41,409 nt of DNA from positions 1 through 41,409 of the forward strand of contig UQWU01000010.1 of the NCBI GenBank assembly GCA_900544885.1, written 5' to 3'. Both the position numbers and the translations under genes were made by a program. Position 1 is the stretch's first letter. The number at the start of each line of letters is the position of its first letter. Shown in pieces: positions 24,856 to 33,037 of this stretch. The stretch is from an uncultured Phascolarctobacterium sp. GTDB lineage: Bacteria > Bacillota > Negativicutes > Acidaminococcales > Acidaminococcaceae. The notes beneath the pieces were generated by a model. It made no database searches and had not been told where the DNA came from. It saw only the letters and a program-made list of their open reading frames with translations.

Positions 24856-24892
24856 TGGTATAATATTTACAAGTTTAGTAAAATAAATATTA
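24856..24892 (+). promoter_or_regulatory. Extended -10 promoter with overlapping inverted repeat, thiW-like/arsR unit
   Basis: TGGTATAAT (24856-24864) is an extended -10 element; no convincing -35 is seen. A perfect 9-base inverted repeat, TAATATTTA (24861-24869) and TAAATATTA (24884-24892) with 14 bases between, overlaps the -10. That is a suitable place for the ArsR repressor encoded downstream, although the region is very AT-rich. No TPP riboswitch was recognised in this leader. Confidence 0.45.
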
Positions 24893-24924
24893 TTTTTATT
24901 ATTTTTTGAGAATCGAGGTATATT

Positions 24925-25422
24925 ATGCAAATTAAGAAAATCACGTCTGCAGCTCTTTTAGTCGCAATAGGTACACTTAGTGCTCACTTAATCTATATTC
25001 CTGCAGGTATTTCTAAATGTTTCCCTGTGCAACATGCCATCAACGTCATTGGTGCTGTTCTTTTAGGTCCAGATTACGCAGTTGCAATTGCTTTTTTGAT
25101 TTCCTGCCTACGCAATATGTTCGGTACCGGTTCCCTTTTAGCCTTCCCAGGAAGCATGATTGGCGCATTTATTGCAGGTATGGCCTATAAACACTGGAAA
25201 AATATTCCTTCCGCTATGATGGGTGAAGTTTTCGGCACTGGTATTATCGGTGGTTTTGTTGCATGGATAGTAGCATCCTTAGTTCTTAACAGCCATGCTG
25301 CAGCGTGGTTCTTCATTCCTCCTTTCTTAGTAAGCACTATTGGTGGTAGTATGATTGCCGGCTTGCTTTTAAAAGGCGGTCTGTTACAACAATTAAAGCT
25401 TATGAATAAATCAGATAAATAA
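24925..25422 (+). CDS. thiW: ThiW-like ECF transporter substrate-binding (S) component
   Basis: A 165-residue inner-membrane protein with about five hydrophobic segments. The first helix and following loop (IPAGISKCFPVQHAINV), then AVLLGPDYAV, the LRNMFGTGSLLAFPGSMIGA stretch and a Gly-rich last helix match the ThiW group of energy-coupling-factor S components, which is associated with uptake of a thiamine precursor (thiazole moiety). No ECF ATPase or T-component is in the window, so it would share a general ECF module encoded elsewhere. It starts at an ATG after a weak site (GAGG) and is followed 26 bases later by an ArsR repressor in the same direction. Substrate assignment rests on family resemblance only. 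Confidence 0.8.
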   Translation: MQIKKITSAALLVAIGTLSAHLIYIPAGISKCFPVQHAINVIGAVLLGPDYAVAIAFLISCLRNMFGTGSLLAFPGSMIGAFIAGMAYKHWKNIPSAMMGEVFGTGIIGGFVAWIVASLVLNSHAAAWFFIPPFLVSTIGGSMIAGLLLKGGLLQQLKLMNKSDK

Positions 25423-25448
25423 TTAAAAATTTAAAGCAGGTGTTTCTC

Positions 25449-25781
25449 TTGACTCACGCTCCACTTCATTCTTTACCCCTACCAGGACAAGAAACAGAAC
25501 GTTATGTCCAACCCATGGCTAATATTTTTAAAGTTTTAAGTGATCCGACTCGCATTCGTATTTTAGCATTATTAGCCAACAAAGAAATGTGCGTATCTTC
25601 AATCGCTGAACAATTAGATATGACACATTCAGCTATTTCCCATCAATTACGTTTACTTCGAGATACTAATTTAGTTAAATTTACTAAAGACGGTAAAGAG
25701 GTATTCTATTCATTAGATGATGAGCACGTTTTAACTTTATTTGACCAGGCTCTAGATCACGTAAAACATAAAATAGGTTAA
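25449..25781 (+). CDS. ArsR/SmtB-family repressor with CzrA-like alpha5 metal site
   Basis: A 110-residue winged-helix regulator. The recognition-helix region CVSSIAEQLDMTHSAISHQLRLLRD is classic ArsR/SmtB. Near the C-terminus Asp91, His93, His104 and His107 have the exact D-x-H-(10)-H-x-x-H spacing of the interhelical alpha5 zinc/cobalt site of CzrA and SmtB. The alpha3N-type cysteine cluster is absent (one Cys only). The start is a TTG eight bases after AGCAGG; the GTG of the longer frame overlaps that site. It is likely co-transcribed with the thiW-like gene and probably represses it, metal binding releasing the DNA. The inverted repeat over the upstream -10 element is a candidate operator. 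A terminator follows. Confidence 0.88.
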   Translation: MTHAPLHSLPLPGQETERYVQPMANIFKVLSDPTRIRILALLANKEMCVSSIAEQLDMTHSAISHQLRLLRDTNLVKFTKDGKEVFYSLDDEHVLTLFDQALDHVKHKIG

Positions 25782-25792
25782 TTAGTTCTTTC

Positions 25793-25819
25793 AAAGGTCA
25801 CTTCAAAAGTGACCTTTTT
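25793..25819 (+). terminator. Terminator after the ArsR gene
   Basis: Stem AAAGGTCACTT / AAGTGACCTTT with a three-base loop, followed by TT-C-TTTTT. Confidence 0.9.
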
Positions 25820-26047
25820 CTTTTTATAAATACATTTTCAGATTATTCTCTTTTCTTTTAAGAGCATATTTTACATTCAATTGTCACATTCTTTACATTT
25901 TCTATATTTTCTTATGCTATTATAAAAAAACAGTCGGATACCTTTTATTAGTTTTCTAAAAATCTAGCTATAACTGGTATTTACTAATCACCAAAACAGG
26001 AATCACTTTATTTTATATTATTGTATGAGGAAAGGAAGAAAGAGAAA

Positions 26048-28882
26048 ATGAATAAAACTTACAAAGTTATTTGGAACAGCGTAAAAAATGCTTATGTTGT
26101 TGTTTCCGAATTAGCTCACAAAAGTCGAAACAAATCCGTTAGAGTTAAAGTTTCCCGTGCTTTGGCCGTATCTGTAATGCTTGGTATTATGGCCGGTCAA
26201 CCAGTATTTGCTGCAGAACCAGTAACAAATGCTGATGTACAAACTACTGCAACTGTACAAGATGGTACTAACGTACAAATTGGCAGCGGTAAAGTTAATT
26301 CCTCTAATAAACATGGTATAGCCATCAGTGCTGAATCCACCGCTCCTGAAGATGCTAGCACCATAGGCAAACAAAGTGAAAACAGTGTAGCCATCGGTAC
26401 CGGCAATCAAATTAAAGATGGTAAAAAGCCACTCTTTGGTCAGGCTACTAATAGTGCTAATAGCACCGCGATTGGTAATAATAATATTATTGAAGCTTGC
26501 AATGTATATCCTAATAATCCTACAGCCAACAATACTGCACTTGGTTCGAGCAATAATATAGGTGCAAATATTTACGATGGACTAGCTATAGGTTCACATA
26601 ATATTTTAGCAGAACGCAGCTATGAATCATTAGCAATCGGTGCTTACAATACTCTTGCTGCTAGCAATTCTCAAACTACTTTAGTCGGTAATCATAATAC
26701 AGTGGATAGCCAAAGAAGTGTTGTTATCGGTAGATATAATAAAGTAAAAGGAAACGAGTCTACCATTGTAGGTGGCTTCAACGATATTAAATCCTATGCT
26801 ACTGTTGCTGTCGGCGACAGTAATAAAGTTGCTGAAGGTAGTAAAAACTCTGCTGTGCTCGGTCAATTAGTTGAAATCGCCGAAAACAGTGAATCTGTTG
26901 TAGGTGTTGGTTTTATCAATAAAATCGGTGCTAACAGCAAAGAAACTACCGTAATGGGTAACAGCTTAACTGTCGGAACAAAAGCAAATAATTCTACTTT
27001 GCTAGGTAATCGTTCTTCCATCGGTAATAATTCTCTGCAAGCCACTTTAGTCGGTTCCTACTCTTCTATCGGTACCGACGCTAACCAATCTGTAGCTCTC
27101 GGGGACCATATTACCATTGGTAATGCCTCTCAATACAGCACATCACTCGGAAGCTTTGCTTCTATTGGCGAAAATTCTGAAAGAGCTACTGCAATTGGTC
27201 AAACAGTTAGCATTGGTAGTAATAGTGATAAATCCTTAGCGCTAGGTTCCGAAGTAACCATTGGCAATAATGATGTCCAAGCAACTGTTATAGGCAATAA
27301 ATCCAGCATCGCAGATGGTGCTAACTTCACTACTTTATTAGGTTCTGAATCTACTATTGCTACTGGTTCTAATAACGCTACTCTAGTTGGTCGCTTTAAT
27401 GCCATCGGTACAGATGCTACTTTTGCTAACGCTTTTGGTAGCTATGCTACTATCGGTGACCGTTCTATCTCCGCTAACGCTTTTGGTCAAAACGCTCAAG
27501 TAGGTTCTGACTCAGATCACGCCTCTGCTGTCGGTGCAGGTGCTTATGTAGAAAATCATGCTCAATCTTCCAACGCTTTCGGCAACGAGGTTCGTGTAAA
27601 ACACGATTCTAGATACGCAAATGCAATTGGTTCTAAATCAACCATAGGTGCTGAATCCAGCTTCTCCGATGCTATCGGCTACAAATCCACTATTGGTGAC
27701 CATGTAGAATATGGTAGTGCTATCAGCGGTGGCACTGTTAACGAAAGTTATGCTGTAGCTATCGGCTCAGGTAGCAAAGTTAATAAAGGAGCTCAAGCTA
27801 GCGTAGCTTTAGGCAAAAACAGTGAAGCTAAAGCTGAAGATATTATTGATGAAGAAGAGTTAAAAGCTTGGAATGCTGCTCACAGCGAATATGCTTCTTT
27901 TGACATCAATGCTGCAGATACTGACGGAGTTATTTCTGTAGGTAGTGCAGGTCACGAACGTCGTATTATCAATGTAGCCAACGGTCGTATTGCTGCTGGT
28001 TCCACAGATGCTATCAATGGTGGTCAACTTTTTGGTGCCATGGAATACTTAAACGATAAACTTACCAATATGGGTATTGTAGAAATCAAACCAGGTGACC
28101 AAAATATTGAAATTTCCCCTAACACTCAAACTACTACAAAATCGGAAAAACAAGAAGTAACACCTAGTGCTTCATTACAACAAACAGCTAAGCCTGATAT
28201 GCAAAATACAGAAAAAGCAGATACTCCGTCTTTGAATATAGGCCTTGGCGATAATGTAGTTTTAGGCGAAAACAACAAATCAGGCAGTTTGACTGTCAAT
28301 GGCGAAAATAACAACCACTCCATCACTATTAACAAAGATGACCAAGGTACAATCTCTGGTTTGACCAATACCGATTGGGATGAAACCCACAACTACGACG
28401 GTTCTTCCAACGCTGCTACTGAAGGTCAATTACACGATGCCATCAGCGGCACTAATCAACGTGTTGACAGTTTAGCAGAAAGCGTTGATGGATTAAATAA
28501 CCATATTAATAATTTGGATGAACGTATAGATAAAGTTGGTGCAGGTGCTGCTGCTCTTGCAGCACTGCATCCTATGGAATTCGACCCTGATGAAAAGCTA
28601 AGTTTTGCTGCCGGTTTAGGTAACTATGGCAACGAAAACGCAGCTGCTCTAGGTGCCTTCTACCGTCCGAACGAAAAAACAATGTTAAGCCTCGGCGGAA
28701 CATTAGGAAACGGAGAAAATATGCTGAACCTAGGTGTTTCCTTTGCTCTTGACCGCGTCAACAATAAAACTAATAGCAAAGCTGCTATGGCGAAAGAAAT
28801 TGACTCTCTCCAAAATCAGGTAGCACAATTAACAGCAATGGTTAATGAGCTTAGTAAACAAATTACCACAGAAAAGAAATAA
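26048..28882 (+). CDS. Trimeric autotransporter adhesin (YadA-like, type Vc secretion)
   Basis: A 944-residue surface protein. It opens with an ESPR extended signal peptide (MNKTYKVIWNSVKNAYVVVSE), then a hydrophobic core cleaved near VFA-AEP. About residues 75-600 are a long YadA-head beta-roll of repeated motifs of roughly 14 residues (A-I-G / T-I-G pattern). A neck with ISVGSAGHERRIINVANG-IAAGSTDAINGGQLF, a Thr/Gln-rich linker, a second neck (GLTNTDWDETHN, then ATEGQLHDAI) and a short coiled-coil stalk follow. The YadA anchor (about 850-906) forms the 12-strand trimeric barrel. Unusually, residues 907-944 form a further heptad-patterned coiled coil after the anchor. The start is the ATG at 26048 behind AAAGGAAG; nine upstream codons of the open frame are unsupported. 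Monocistronic, with a terminator. Confidence 0.93.
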   Translation: MNKTYKVIWNSVKNAYVVVSELAHKSRNKSVRVKVSRALAVSVMLGIMAGQPVFAAEPVTNADVQTTATVQDGTNVQIGSGKVNSSNKHGIAISAESTAPEDASTIGKQSENSVAIGTGNQIKDGKKPLFGQATNSANSTAIGNNNIIEACNVYPNNPTANNTALGSSNNIGANIYDGLAIGSHNILAERSYESLAIGAYNTLAASNSQTTLVGNHNTVDSQRSVVIGRYNKVKGNESTIVGGFNDIKSYATVAVGDSNKVAEGSKNSAVLGQLVEIAENSESVVGVGFINKIGANSKETTVMGNSLTVGTKANNSTLLGNRSSIGNNSLQATLVGSYSSIGTDANQSVALGDHITIGNASQYSTSLGSFASIGENSERATAIGQTVSIGSNSDKSLALGSEVTIGNNDVQATVIGNKSSIADGANFTTLLGSESTIATGSNNATLVGRFNAIGTDATFANAFGSYATIGDRSISANAFGQNAQVGSDSDHASAVGAGAYVENHAQSSNAFGNEVRVKHDSRYANAIGSKSTIGAESSFSDAIGYKSTIGDHVEYGSAISGGTVNESYAVAIGSGSKVNKGAQASVALGKNSEAKAEDIIDEEELKAWNAAHSEYASFDINAADTDGVISVGSAGHERRIINVANGRIAAGSTDAINGGQLFGAMEYLNDKLTNMGIVEIKPGDQNIEISPNTQTTTKSEKQEVTPSASLQQTAKPDMQNTEKADTPSLNIGLGDNVVLGENNKSGSLTVNGENNNHSITINKDDQGTISGLTNTDWDETHNYDGSSNAATEGQLHDAISGTNQRVDSLAESVDGLNNHINNLDERIDKVGAGAAALAALHPMEFDPDEKLSFAAGLGNYGNENAAALGAFYRPNEKTMLSLGGTLGNGENMLNLGVSFALDRVNNKTNSKAAMAKEIDSLQNQVAQLTAMVNELSKQITTEKK

Positions 28883-28904
28883 CAACTAGTTTTTGCTTAA
28901 CACA

Positions 28905-28949
28905 AACTCCCCGCAATTTATTAATCTAATTTGCGGGGAGTTATTGTTT
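28905..28949. terminator. Bidirectional hairpin between adhesin and solute-binding protein genes
   Basis: GC-rich stem AACTCCCCGCAA / TTGCGGGGAGTT with a 14-base loop. T-tails are modest on both strands. It separates convergent genes. Confidence 0.8.
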
Positions 28950-28950
28950 A

Positions 28951-29976
28951 CTATTCTATATTCTCTTTACCAGCATTCAGCCATTTTCTAATAATATCAT
29001 TTTTATAAACAGCCGTCCAACCTAAATCATCTACCGGCACATGAACATTACCAATCAATTCTCGTCGTCCACCATTATACGGATAATTTTTAACATGCCA
29101 CATATAATGATAACCATTACGCAATAAAACAGCCTCACCAGAATCACTCATCAAATAATCTAAAAAATTTTGTGCATTAGAAAGATTTTGAGCACCTTGC
29201 ATAATTGCAGCACCAGTAAGAATGGTCCTGTTAGCATCTTGTACAACTGTAGCAAATAAATGGCGATGACGCCCTTCCATTAATAAGGCATAGTCTAATG
29301 GTACAACAGCAACAGTTTTCTTCCCAATATAGACTAAATCTACAGCTTCACCAAATCCATTCGTGTATAGAGGTCTTTGAGAATTCATTTTCTCAGCAAA
29401 TTGCAAAGCTTGATTTTTACCACGCAATTGCCAAATAGATGTCAACATACCGTAGCTAGCACCTCCAGAGCTGAAATCTGCCATGGTAATTTCATTTTGC
29501 AATATCGGATTTAAAAGTTCATCCCAGGTAGAAGGAGCATATAGTCCATAAGTATGCAGATTATTTTTATTGCTTAGAAAAGCAATGTAACTTAAATAAA
29601 GACTAGTCCATTGACCTGTACGATTACGTAATTCTACAGGAACTTTGTAAGCTTCTTTAGTAAGATATGGTTGCAGAATATGCTGCTCATCTGCCAAAAA
29701 ATATTCCTCAGCCGTTCCACCTAACCAAATATCAAATTTATGCTGACGTAAGTAATCAAAACGCTCTTGCTGCGTACCTCCCGGCAGATAATTAACATAG
29801 ACTTTTATCCCGTATGCTTTGCTATAACTATCTACTAATAATTCTGTCAGCTCCTTATTCATACTGCTGCATATAGCAAGTTCTTTAGGATGCTCATTAT
29901 TCTGCTTACCACAACCTACCAAACAACAGATGATGCATAAGAAGCATAATATTTTATATACAATAAATTTTCGCAT
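28951..29976 (-). CDS. ABC-type solute-binding lipoprotein (Fbp/Afu family), second copy
   Basis: A 341-residue protein with a lipoprotein signal (lipobox LVGC, acylated Cys22). The body resembles type II periplasmic binding proteins of the ferric-iron/AfuA group: LAICSSMNKELTELL, PGGTQQERFDYL, DIWLGGTAEEY, STWDELLNP, and a C-terminal half with VVPLDYALLM. No double tyrosine of the FbpA iron site is evident, so iron is not certain. It lies downstream of the fbpABC-like operon in the same direction, but is separated from it by a terminator and has its own extended -10 promoter. It may feed the same permease with a second ligand. The start has a GGCGG site eight bases upstream. Confidence 0.8.
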   Translation of the reverse strand: MRKFIVYKILCFLCIICCLVGCGKQNNEHPKELAICSSMNKELTELLVDSYSKAYGIKVYVNYLPGGTQQERFDYLRQHKFDIWLGGTAEEYFLADEQHILQPYLTKEAYKVPVELRNRTGQWTSLYLSYIAFLSNKNNLHTYGLYAPSTWDELLNPILQNEITMADFSSGGASYGMLTSIWQLRGKNQALQFAEKMNSQRPLYTNGFGEAVDLVYIGKKTVAVVPLDYALLMEGRHRHLFATVVQDANRTILTGAAIMQGAQNLSNAQNFLDYLMSDSGEAVLLRNGYHYMWHVKNYPYNGGRRELIGNVHVPVDDLGWTAVYKNDIIRKWLNAGKENIE

Positions 29977-29999
29977 TGATAAATCCGCCTTTCTATTTT

Positions 30000-30008
30000 A
30001 TTATAACA
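30000..30008 (-). promoter_or_regulatory. Extended -10 promoter of the second solute-binding gene
   Basis: Minus-strand TGTTATAAT (30008-30000), 24 bases before the start codon. No good -35 hexamer is seen. It supports independent transcription of this gene. Confidence 0.45.
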
Positions 30009-30116
30009 TGTTTTTTCAGGCAAAAGCATACTTTACCAATGCTAACCCGCTTATCTTTTTGAAAACTTTTTAATAAAATTTTGGCTTACACCTAATCACA
30101 TTACTTTGTGAATGAC

Positions 30117-30156
30117 AAAAATGCCCATACAGTCATAAAACTGTACAGGCATTTTA
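30117..30156 (-). terminator. Terminator of the fbpABC-like operon
   Basis: Minus-strand stem AAATGCC-TG-TACAGT / ACTGTA-TG-GGCATTT followed by TTTTTG, 20 bases after the ATPase stop. Confidence 0.85.
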
Positions 30157-30177
30157 TAAATAAACCAGCTTCCTTAA

Positions 30178-31224
30178 TTAGTTACGTGCGAACACCATAA
30201 CCTGATCAAAATCTAAATAAACCTCAGCTCCATCGGGAATAGCATTCAAATCTGCACCTTTGACAATAACGCGAATGATATGGTCATGCACATTCACACG
30301 ATAATCAATAGCATCGCCTAAATAGAAACGATGTTCCAGTTTTCCCTTTATTAAGCCACCATTAAGGGACATGGTGATATTTTCCGGACGAACAGCAATA
30401 GTCGCTGCTCCTTTAACGTCGCTATTATTAGGGAATGATACATTACTACCTTTGATAAAGACACGGTCTCCACGAACATCACCATCAATAAAATTAACTA
30501 AGCCGATAAAGTCAGCAACCATTTTATTAGCCGGTTGAGTGTAAATTTCATGGGGAGCACCGATTTGCTGCACTACACCTTTGCTCATAACCACTACACG
30601 ATCACTCATGGCCATTGCTTCGCCTTGATCGTGGGTTACGTAAACAACGGTGATACCAAGTTCTTTTTGAATAGCCAATATTTCAAAACGCATAGATTCA
30701 CGCAGCTTAGCATCCAGATTGGATAACGGTTCATCAAGCAACATCAGGCCCGGTTGAGCTACTAAAGCACGTGCTAAAGCCACACGCTGCTGCTGACCGC
30801 CTGACAACTGATGAGGATAACGCTTGCTATATTCTCCTAAATGCACTAATTCCAACATTCTCTGTACACGCTCTTCACGTTCTTTTTTATCTACCTTCTG
30901 AATTTTCAGCGGATAGCCGACATTTTCCGCTACAGTCATATGCGGCCATACAGCATAGGATTGGAACACCATACCAATATCACGCTTTTCAGGTGGGACG
31001 AAAGTACCTTGCTTAGAAGAGCTTACGCAATGATTACCGATATAAATTTCGCCTTCAGTAGCACGTTCAAATCCTGCAATCATACGCAGTGTAGTAGTTT
31101 TACCGCAACCAGAGGGACCTAAAATAGAAACAAATTCACCGTCTTTAACAATTAAATCAAAATCGTTAACAGCAGTAACACCACCGAAACGCTTAAACAC
31201 ATGATTAATTTTGACTTCAGCCAT
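30178..31224 (-). CDS. ABC transporter ATPase (FbpC/PotA type)
   Basis: A 348-residue cytoplasmic ATPase. Walker A GPSGCGKTT, Q-loop VFQSYAVWPHM, signature LSGGQQQRVAL, Walker B MLLDEPLSNLD and switch VTHDQGEAM are intact. A C-terminal TOBE-like domain begins near AATIAVRPENI, as in FbpC, PotA and MalK-type ATPases. It follows the permease gene by 17 bases and is the last gene of the importer operon. Energises import by the two-domain permease upstream. Confidence 0.95.
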   Translation of the reverse strand: MAEVKINHVFKRFGGVTAVNDFDLIVKDGEFVSILGPSGCGKTTTLRMIAGFERATEGEIYIGNHCVSSSKQGTFVPPEKRDIGMVFQSYAVWPHMTVAENVGYPLKIQKVDKKEREERVQRMLELVHLGEYSKRYPHQLSGGQQQRVALARALVAQPGLMLLDEPLSNLDAKLRESMRFEILAIQKELGITVVYVTHDQGEAMAMSDRVVVMSKGVVQQIGAPHEIYTQPANKMVADFIGLVNFIDGDVRGDRVFIKGSNVSFPNNSDVKGAATIAVRPENITMSLNGGLIKGKLEHRFYLGDAIDYRVNVHDHIIRVIVKGADLNAIPDGAEVYLDFDQVMVFARN

Positions 31225-31241
31225 TTATGCCACTCCTTTAG

Positions 31242-32909
31242 TTAAATACCGACATTACCCTTGGACACTTTATTCAAAATCAAGTTGCCCACCAGAACAA
31301 TCAATAAGATAATTACAGAAAGTACAGAAGCATTTTGCGTATCTGCATAAGTCTGCAATTCATACAGTAAAACACCGATAGTCTTTGTTTCACTGCCATA
31401 CAGCAGCAAAGACATGGTCAATTCATAGAAGGACGGCATGAAAATCAAGAACCATCCTGCAATAATGGACGGTGCAATTAAAGGAATAATAATATCCTTA
31501 CAGCAACGAAGCCAGCTAGCACCGGAATTCAAAGCCGCTTCTTCCAAAGAAGTGTGAACCTGGCTTAAAGAAGCAGCAATAGTTCTTACAGACATAGTCA
31601 TATATTTAACTAGATAAGCCACAACCATAATCCACATAGTGGAATACAGATTTAGGCCAAAGTTACCACTAAAGGTAATAATCAATGCTAACGCAATAAC
31701 GATGCTCGGAGTAGAACCACCGATAACAACTAATAAATCAGGAATAGTACGTCCTTTAACCTTTGTTTTAACAGCAAGATAAGCAATAAATACAGAAAGC
31801 AGAGTACCGATGCAAGCAGCAATAACTGCATATAGAACAGAGTTCCAAATACTTTCCATATATTGAGAGCTAGTGATAACCGGAATCCAAGCATCAAAAC
31901 CTAAGTTATCCAAAGCTATGGGCTTCGACAGAGAAATAATCAAAGATGACAAAACAATGGAACCTAAAGGAATAATAATGGAAATCATACTGTACGCACC
32001 TACTAAGCAGAAGGCAGGCCATTTCCATTTGCCTAATTCTACAATATTCGGACGGGTGCTTTTACCACTGATAGTAGTATAATCCTTTTTACCTACCATC
32101 CATGTCATTCCAAAAAGCAGGAAGTTAGCTAAAAACATCAGCGAAGCAGCCAATGCAGTGGCATCACGTACGCCATCAGTATCACCCATATAAATATAAG
32201 TAACAATACGGGTAGTCATAACCTCAATATTACCTGGCATACCGACAATGGCAGGTATACCGAAGCAGCTGCCTGCAGCAATAAATACTAACAGACCGCC
32301 TGCTAAAATACTCGGAGCCATTAACGGTAAGGTAACATCAATAACCGTACGTAAAGGAGAAGCGCCGGAAACACGAGCTGCCTCCTCCAATGTCGGATCC
32401 ATTTTTTCCATAGCACGAGAAATAGTAATAAAGGCAAAGGGAGAATAAAATAAAGTCAGAACCCAGCCAAGACCGGTCATCGTATAGATATCAAAGGGTG
32501 CAGTCTGTAAGCCAAAGGCCCATTTTAAAATTTCATTCAAATAACCAACGCTAGGATTTAAAAGCTGTACCCAAGCAATAGCACCAACATAAGGAGGAAT
32601 CATATAGCTTGATACCAATAAAGTACGATAAGTCTTTTTACCAGGCAGATTAGTACGTCCAACCAGCCAAGCAAGCGGAAAAGTAATAATAACACTAGCA
32701 ATCATTACTGCCAAAGATAATTGAATTGTATTAGTTAATGCACGCCAGTTAACATCCTGACTATAAACGTTGCGATAATTTTCTAAGTTAATCGCTCCAT
32801 CTAGCATAATGCTATCATAGAGTAAAATACCCATAGGAAAAATTACAAAATATAAAAGCAACAGCACGGAGATGGAGATAACAATAAATTTACTGTTAAT
32901 CCTAGCCAT
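31242..32909 (-). CDS. ABC transporter permease, fused double domain (FbpB type)
   Basis: A 555-residue inner-membrane protein with about twelve hydrophobic segments. Two homologous halves each end in an EAA loop: MEKMDPTLEEAARVSGAS-PL near residue 180 and SLEEAALNSGAS near residue 450. This fused layout is that of FbpB/ThiP-like permeases for ferric iron, thiamine, phosphonates and related anions. It forms the channel with two copies of the downstream ATPase. It lies 128 bases behind the solute-binding gene, with a hairpin in that gap, and 17 bases ahead of the ATPase. Confidence 0.93.
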   Translation of the reverse strand: MARINSKFIVISISVLLLLYFVIFPMGILLYDSIMLDGAINLENYRNVYSQDVNWRALTNTIQLSLAVMIASVIITFPLAWLVGRTNLPGKKTYRTLLVSSYMIPPYVGAIAWVQLLNPSVGYLNEILKWAFGLQTAPFDIYTMTGLGWVLTLFYSPFAFITISRAMEKMDPTLEEAARVSGASPLRTVIDVTLPLMAPSILAGGLLVFIAAGSCFGIPAIVGMPGNIEVMTTRIVTYIYMGDTDGVRDATALAASLMFLANFLLFGMTWMVGKKDYTTISGKSTRPNIVELGKWKWPAFCLVGAYSMISIIIPLGSIVLSSLIISLSKPIALDNLGFDAWIPVITSSQYMESIWNSVLYAVIAACIGTLLSVFIAYLAVKTKVKGRTIPDLLVVIGGSTPSIVIALALIITFSGNFGLNLYSTMWIMVVAYLVKYMTMSVRTIAASLSQVHTSLEEAALNSGASWLRCCKDIIIPLIAPSIIAGWFLIFMPSFYELTMSLLLYGSETKTIGVLLYELQTYADTQNASVLSVIILLIVLVGNLILNKVSKGNVGI

Positions 32910-32970
32910 GAAACAACTCTTTCTCCTTCTTTTGACAAGCGTAAATATAACTTTACAGCTTAATTTTAAA

Positions 32971-33011
32971 GGGTAGAAAACAGGGATAGCCTAAGGCTTC
33001 CCTGTTTCTAC
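32971..33011 (-). other. Intercistronic hairpin between solute-binding and permease genes
   Basis: Minus-strand stem AGAAACAGGGA-AGCC / GGCT-A-TCCCTGTTTTCT with a three-base TTA loop. Its tail is only TTTTCT, so it is a weak or partial terminator. Such a structure can stabilise the upstream message and lower expression of the permease relative to the binding protein. Confidence 0.7.
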
Positions 33012-33037
33012 TATATAAACATCCAATAGTACAAAGA

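Noticed and set aside
24738..24924. TPP riboswitch ahead of the thiW-like gene
   Set aside because: No CTGAGA-type core or conserved stems; the region is simply AT-rich promoter DNA.
26260..27830. Tandem repeats that might be a DNA satellite or CRISPR-like array
   Set aside because: The periodicity is the protein-level YadA head repeat of the adhesin; DNA copies are diverged, in frame and without constant spacers.
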